Positions 61,332 through 64,000 of a stretch of 64,000 nucleotides of DNA are shown in pieces. Position 1 is the stretch's first letter. Each line of letters opens with the position of its first letter. Origin of the DNA: Streptomyces sp. NBC_01669 (GTDB lineage Bacteria; Actinomycetota; Actinomycetes; Streptomycetales; Streptomycetaceae); assembly GCF_026339735.1 (NCBI RefSeq), contig NZ_JAPEQG010000001.1:1054001-1118000 (forward strand), given 5' to 3'. A model generated the notes under the pieces. The model did not search any database and was not told the origin of the DNA. It saw nothing but the letters and a program-made list of their open reading frames with translations. A program made the translations under genes and the position numbers.

Positions 61332-62522
61332 ATGAAGCACCGCATCGTCGTACTCGGCGCCGGATACGCCGGGGCCTTCGCCGCCGGAAACCTGGCCCGC
61401 CGGCTCTCCCCCGCCGACACGGAGATCACCGTCGTCAACGCCGTGCCCGACTTCGTTGAGCGGATGCGGCTCCACCAGCTCGCGATCGGCCAGGACGTCG
61501 CGTTCCGCAAGCTCGCCGACGTATTCGCGGGCACCGGGGTGCGGCTGCGCCTGGCGCGCGTCACCGGCGTCGACCCCGAGCGCAGGACCGTCGCCGTGAC
61601 CGGCGAGGACGGCGACGGCGAGTTCGCGTACGACACGCTTCTCTACGCGCTCGGCAGCTCCGTAGCCCACCATGGCGTCCCCGGCGTGGCCGAGTACGCC
61701 TTCGATGTGACCGGCCTGTCCTCGGCGCTGCGTCTGCGCGAGCGCCTGGCCGGCCTGGGCGAGGGCGGCACCGTGCTGGTCGTCGGTGAGGGGCTGACCG
61801 GCATCGAGACCGCCACCGAGTTCGCCGAGTCCCGGCCCGACCTCTCGGTCGCGCTCGCCGCGCGCGGCGAGCTGGGCGCCTGGCTCTCCCCGAAGGCCCG
61901 CCGTCACCTGCGCCAGGCCTTCGACCGGCTCGGCATCACCGTCCACGAGCACACCGGTATCGAAGCCGTCGAGCCGACACGGGCGATCGCCGCCGACGGT
62001 ACGTCCATCCCGGCCGACGTGACCGTGTGGTCGGCCGGGTTCGCCGTGCACCCCATCGCGGCCGCCAGCGGCCTGGAGGTCGCCGAGACCGGCCAGATCG
62101 TCGTCGACCGCACCATGCGCTCGGTCTCGCACCCGGACGTCTACGCTGCCGGTGACTGCGCCTACGCGACCGGCGAGAACGGCCGGCCGCTGCCGATGTC
62201 CTGCGCCTCGGCCGGCCTGACCAACATGCAGGCGACCGCCGCGATCATCGCGCGCCTGACGGGCAGTGAGGTCCCGACCACCGGGCTGAAGTACTACGGC
62301 AACCACATCAGCCTCGGGCGGCGGGACGCGATCTTCCAGATGGTAGACGGGGACGTCCGGTCGAAGTCCTGGTACCTGGGCGGCCGGACCGCCGCGCGGC
62401 TCAAGTCGGGCGTGCTCAAGGGGGCCGGATCGGGCATCGCCCACCCGACCTTCGGCATGCCGAAGCGCAAGCGCCGCCTGGCCACCGCGCCTGATCGGGT
62501 CGGTGTGAGGGTCGCCGCATAG
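61332..62522 (+). CDS. FAD-dependent NAD(P)H oxidoreductase (NDH-2/COE-type partner of ECF41 sigma)
   Basis: A 396-residue flavoprotein with two Rossmann domains: RIVVLGAGYAGAFAAGNLAR for FAD, GGTVLVVGEGLTGIETATEF for NAD(P), and SHPDVYAAGDCAYA for the second FAD contact. It resembles type II NADH dehydrogenases and related soluble reductases. The sigma-factor gene begins 10 bp downstream. ECF41 sigma genes are known to travel with a carboxymuconolactone decarboxylase, oxidoreductase or epimerase (COE) gene that they usually control, and this fits that pairing. ACAGGAG at 61319-61325 supports the start. Confidence 0.85.
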   Translation: MKHRIVVLGAGYAGAFAAGNLARRLSPADTEITVVNAVPDFVERMRLHQLAIGQDVAFRKLADVFAGTGVRLRLARVTGVDPERRTVAVTGEDGDGEFAYDTLLYALGSSVAHHGVPGVAEYAFDVTGLSSALRLRERLAGLGEGGTVLVVGEGLTGIETATEFAESRPDLSVALAARGELGAWLSPKARRHLRQAFDRLGITVHEHTGIEAVEPTRAIAADGTSIPADVTVWSAGFAVHPIAAASGLEVAETGQIVVDRTMRSVSHPDVYAAGDCAYATGENGRPLPMSCASAGLTNMQATAAIIARLTGSEVPTTGLKYYGNHISLGRRDAIFQMVDGDVRSKSWYLGGRTAARLKSGVLKGAGSGIAHPTFGMPKRKRRLATAPDRVGVRVAA

Positions 62523-62532
62523 GCTGTACCGC

Positions 62533-63468
62533 ATGGACAGCGCAGCCATCGATCGGTTCGAGGCCGGCCGGGACCGGCTGGCCTCGCTCGCGTACCGTCT
62601 GCTCGGCTCGGCCGCCGACGCCGAGGACGCCGTGCAGGACACGTTCCTGCGCTGGCAGGCCGCAGACCGCGAACGGGTCAAGGTGCCGGAGGCGTGGCTG
62701 ACCAAGGTCGTCACCAATCTCTGCCTCGACCAGCTCCGCTCGGCGCAGGCGCGCCATGAGCGCGCTGTCGGAGACTGGCTGCCCGAGCCACTCCTCGAGG
62801 GCGACTCGATGCTCGGCCCTGCCGATACCTTCGAGCAGCGCGAATCGGTGTCCTTGGCTGTACTGACCCTCTTGGAGCGCCTCTCGCCGGCCGAGCGGGC
62901 CGCCTACGTCCTGCGCGAGGCCTTCTCGTACCCCCACGCCGAGATCGCCGGGATTCTCGACATCACCGAGTCCGCGAGCCAGCAGCATGTCCACCGGGCC
63001 CGGATCCGGGTCGCCGCCGAGCGCCGCGGCGGCGAGGTGGACCCCGCGTCCGCGCGCCGGGTCGTCGAGGAGTTTCTCGCCGCCGCCGCGTCGGGGCGCA
63101 CCGATCGGCTGGTGGCGCTGCTCACCGACGACGTGACGGCGGTCTCGGACGGCGCCGGACTGGCCAGGCGGCTGTTGCGGTACAAGACGCGCGAGCGGGT
63201 CGCCTCCTACGTGCGGGCCGGCTTCAAGCCCACTCCGGCGAAGCGGCGGCTGGCCGGCGGCTCCCCCGCGATCCACGTCGCGCTGGTCAACGGCTCCCCG
63301 GCCGTCCTCGCCGTGGTCGACGACCGGGTCGTGGGTGCCGTGGCGTTCGAAGTCAGCGACGGCAAGGTCGCGTCCCTGCGCGGCATCGCCGCCGCGGACC
63401 GGCTCGCGCGCCTCAATGAGGCCTGGCGGCAGCACGAACCCGACGCGCCGGTCATCAACGCATGGTGA
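62533..63468 (+). CDS. sigJ: ECF41-family RNA polymerase sigma factor (SigJ-like) with SnoaL-type C-terminus
   Basis: A 311-residue sigma factor. Region 2 lies at about residues 8-75 (LASLAYRLLGSAADAEDAVQDTFLRW), and region 4 at about 115-165 (LSPAERAAYVLREAFSYPHAEIAGILDITESASQQHVHRAR). The linker contains DWLPEPL, the WLPEP signature of ECF41. The C-terminal 130 residues are a SnoaL-like domain with the DGGGK-type motif present as VSDGAGLARRL. In studied ECF41 proteins that domain contacts the sigma core and tunes activity in place of an anti-sigma factor. The gene pairs with the oxidoreductase upstream. Confidence 0.9.
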   Translation: MDSAAIDRFEAGRDRLASLAYRLLGSAADAEDAVQDTFLRWQAADRERVKVPEAWLTKVVTNLCLDQLRSAQARHERAVGDWLPEPLLEGDSMLGPADTFEQRESVSLAVLTLLERLSPAERAAYVLREAFSYPHAEIAGILDITESASQQHVHRARIRVAAERRGGEVDPASARRVVEEFLAAAASGRTDRLVALLTDDVTAVSDGAGLARRLLRYKTRERVASYVRAGFKPTPAKRRLAGGSPAIHVALVNGSPAVLAVVDDRVVGAVAFEVSDGKVASLRGIAAADRLARLNEAWRQHEPDAPVINAW

Positions 63469-63518
63469 CCAGAGCCACCGGAATCCAGTGACCTGAGTCG
63501 GAGCGAGGACGGCACCCC

Positions 63519-63555
63519 TTCGGCCCCCGCGCTGCACAGCAGCACGGGGGCCGAA
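63519..63555 (+). terminator. Terminator after the sigma-factor gene
   Basis: TTCGGCCCCCG (63519-63529) and CGGGGGCCGAA (63545-63555) form an 11-bp stem with a 15-nt loop, 51 bp past the stop codon and inside the cassette. Confidence 0.75.
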
Positions 63556-63602
63556 GCACGTCGGTCTCCCGAATCAGACTCGGCCATGCAGTTCGGATCC
63601 CC

Positions 63603-63637
63603 GATGGCCAACTAGCGGTCGACGCAGTGGCCAACTA
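63603..63637 (-). repeat. Right inverted-repeat end of cassette: two TAGTTGGCCA motifs, reversed
   Basis: GATGGCCAACTA (63603-63614) and GTGGCCAACTA (63627-63637) are reverse complements of the TAGTTGGCCATC and TAGTTGGCCAC forms at the left end. With 61149-61180 they delimit about 2.5 kb holding only the oxidoreductase and sigma genes. Confidence 0.65.
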
Positions 63638-63687
63638 CGAATCGTCACGGAGGGCTGACCAGGGCGGATCCGAGCGCCCCTGGCCAC

Positions 63688-63905
63688 CTATCGCTCGAAG
63701 TCACACCCGGCCTCGTTCACGATCTCCCGTACGGTGGAGGCGGCCACCTTCACGCCGAGGACCATCAGTTCGCCGTGGAGTCGGCGATATCCCCAACTGG
63801 GATTCTCCCGCGCCAGGCGCAGGACCAGAACGCGGATGGAGCGCACCGTCCGCAGCCGTCCCGGTCGCTTCGGCTGGAACTCGGCAGCGTGGCGGCGGCT
63901 GGCTG
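63688..63905 (-). mobile_element. Integrase-type transposase fragment, N-terminal (HTH_21) part
   Basis: The minus strand reads AEFQPKRPGRLRTVRSIRVL, VLRLARENPSWGYRRLHGEL and MVLGVKVAASTVREIVNEAG, then CDFER and a stop at 63688. This is the HTH_21-type segment just before the integrase core in actinobacterial transposases. The natural continuation (WADFVRSQAEALLACDFL) is found at 60941-61127, so the two pieces are halves of one gene type separated by about 2.5 kb. Confidence 0.8.
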
Positions 63906-64000
63906 CCGTTCGGCCTGACCGTTCCTAACCAGTGTGCGTAAGTGAGCCTTGGACCCACTGCTGCGTACTGGGCGCATCCCAAACGGTTTTGGATGCGCTG
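63906..64000. other. Window end: further transposase-region sequence with short hairpin
   Basis: The transposase homology fades before about 63905, and frames beyond it are broken. GCGCATCC (63972-63979) and GGATGCGC (63991-63998) form an 8-bp inverted repeat around CAAACGGTTTT, possibly a terminator for a gene beyond the window edge. Nothing else can be supported. Confidence 0.4.

Overview
The window is very GC-rich and gene-dense, and it carries gene families typical of Streptomyces or a close relative. These include an ABC sugar operon with no ATPase gene, a truncated CBM2/FnIII chitinase, DUF309, GH84, PucR and RpiR regulators, an ECF41 sigma factor and large secreted S53 peptidases. Fused gene stumps, transposase fragments and tandem duplication suggest an accessory, arm-like chromosomal region rather than the conserved core. 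That placement is inference; the stumps and repeats are read directly.

1-9.7 kb: a complete mycofactocin locus. An aldehyde dehydrogenase tail and an NDMA-dependent (mycofactocin-linked) alcohol dehydrogenase precede mftA, mftB, mftC, mftD, an SDR oxidoreductase, mftF and mftE. Most joins are 4-bp overlaps. A globin-like protein and a FIST-domain protein follow as a separate two-gene operon.

9.7-22.6 kb: a chitinase gene broken next to a tRNA-Pro(GGG); a large AAA/TPR ATPase; DUF309 and membrane proteins; a three-gene glycerol-type catabolic operon (FGGY kinase, GlpA-like oxidoreductase with a BFD [2Fe-2S] domain, GlpB-like oxidoreductase); an APC permease; and a TauE/SafE permease.

22.6-30.7 kb: a sugar-uptake operon (hybrid DeoR/PBP regulator, lipoprotein, two permeases, 2-hydroxyacid dehydrogenase, DUF2264 protein) with a shared candidate operator. 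30.7-34.6 kb: a lactate-utilisation operon (LutA, LutB, LutC) with a divergent FadR/GntR regulator and matching TGGTCGGACCA operators.

34.6-44.8 kb: a zone of decay. It holds an AraC tail, an acyl-CoA ligase lacking its N-terminal half, an IS110 piece fused in frame to a 4-hydroxy-2-oxovalerate aldolase tail, a MurQ head joined to a sugar-porter tail, and a relic of a secreted protease. These sit among intact S66, enoyl-CoA hydratase, TetR, GNAT, RpiR, GH84 and PucR genes.

45-61 kb: three tandem paralogues (about 1,400 codons each, minus strand) encode secreted S53 peptidases with carboxypeptidase-regulatory-like domains, a jelly-roll domain and kelch repeats. Each is preceded by the relic of a small secreted protein gene. 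Each ends at a strong hairpin whose stem sequence differs between copies while pairing is kept.

61-64 kb: an oxidoreductase plus ECF41 (SigJ-like) sigma factor pair sits between inverted TAGTTGGCCA-type motifs. It separates the two halves of one integrase-type transposase, as if a cassette had landed in that gene.
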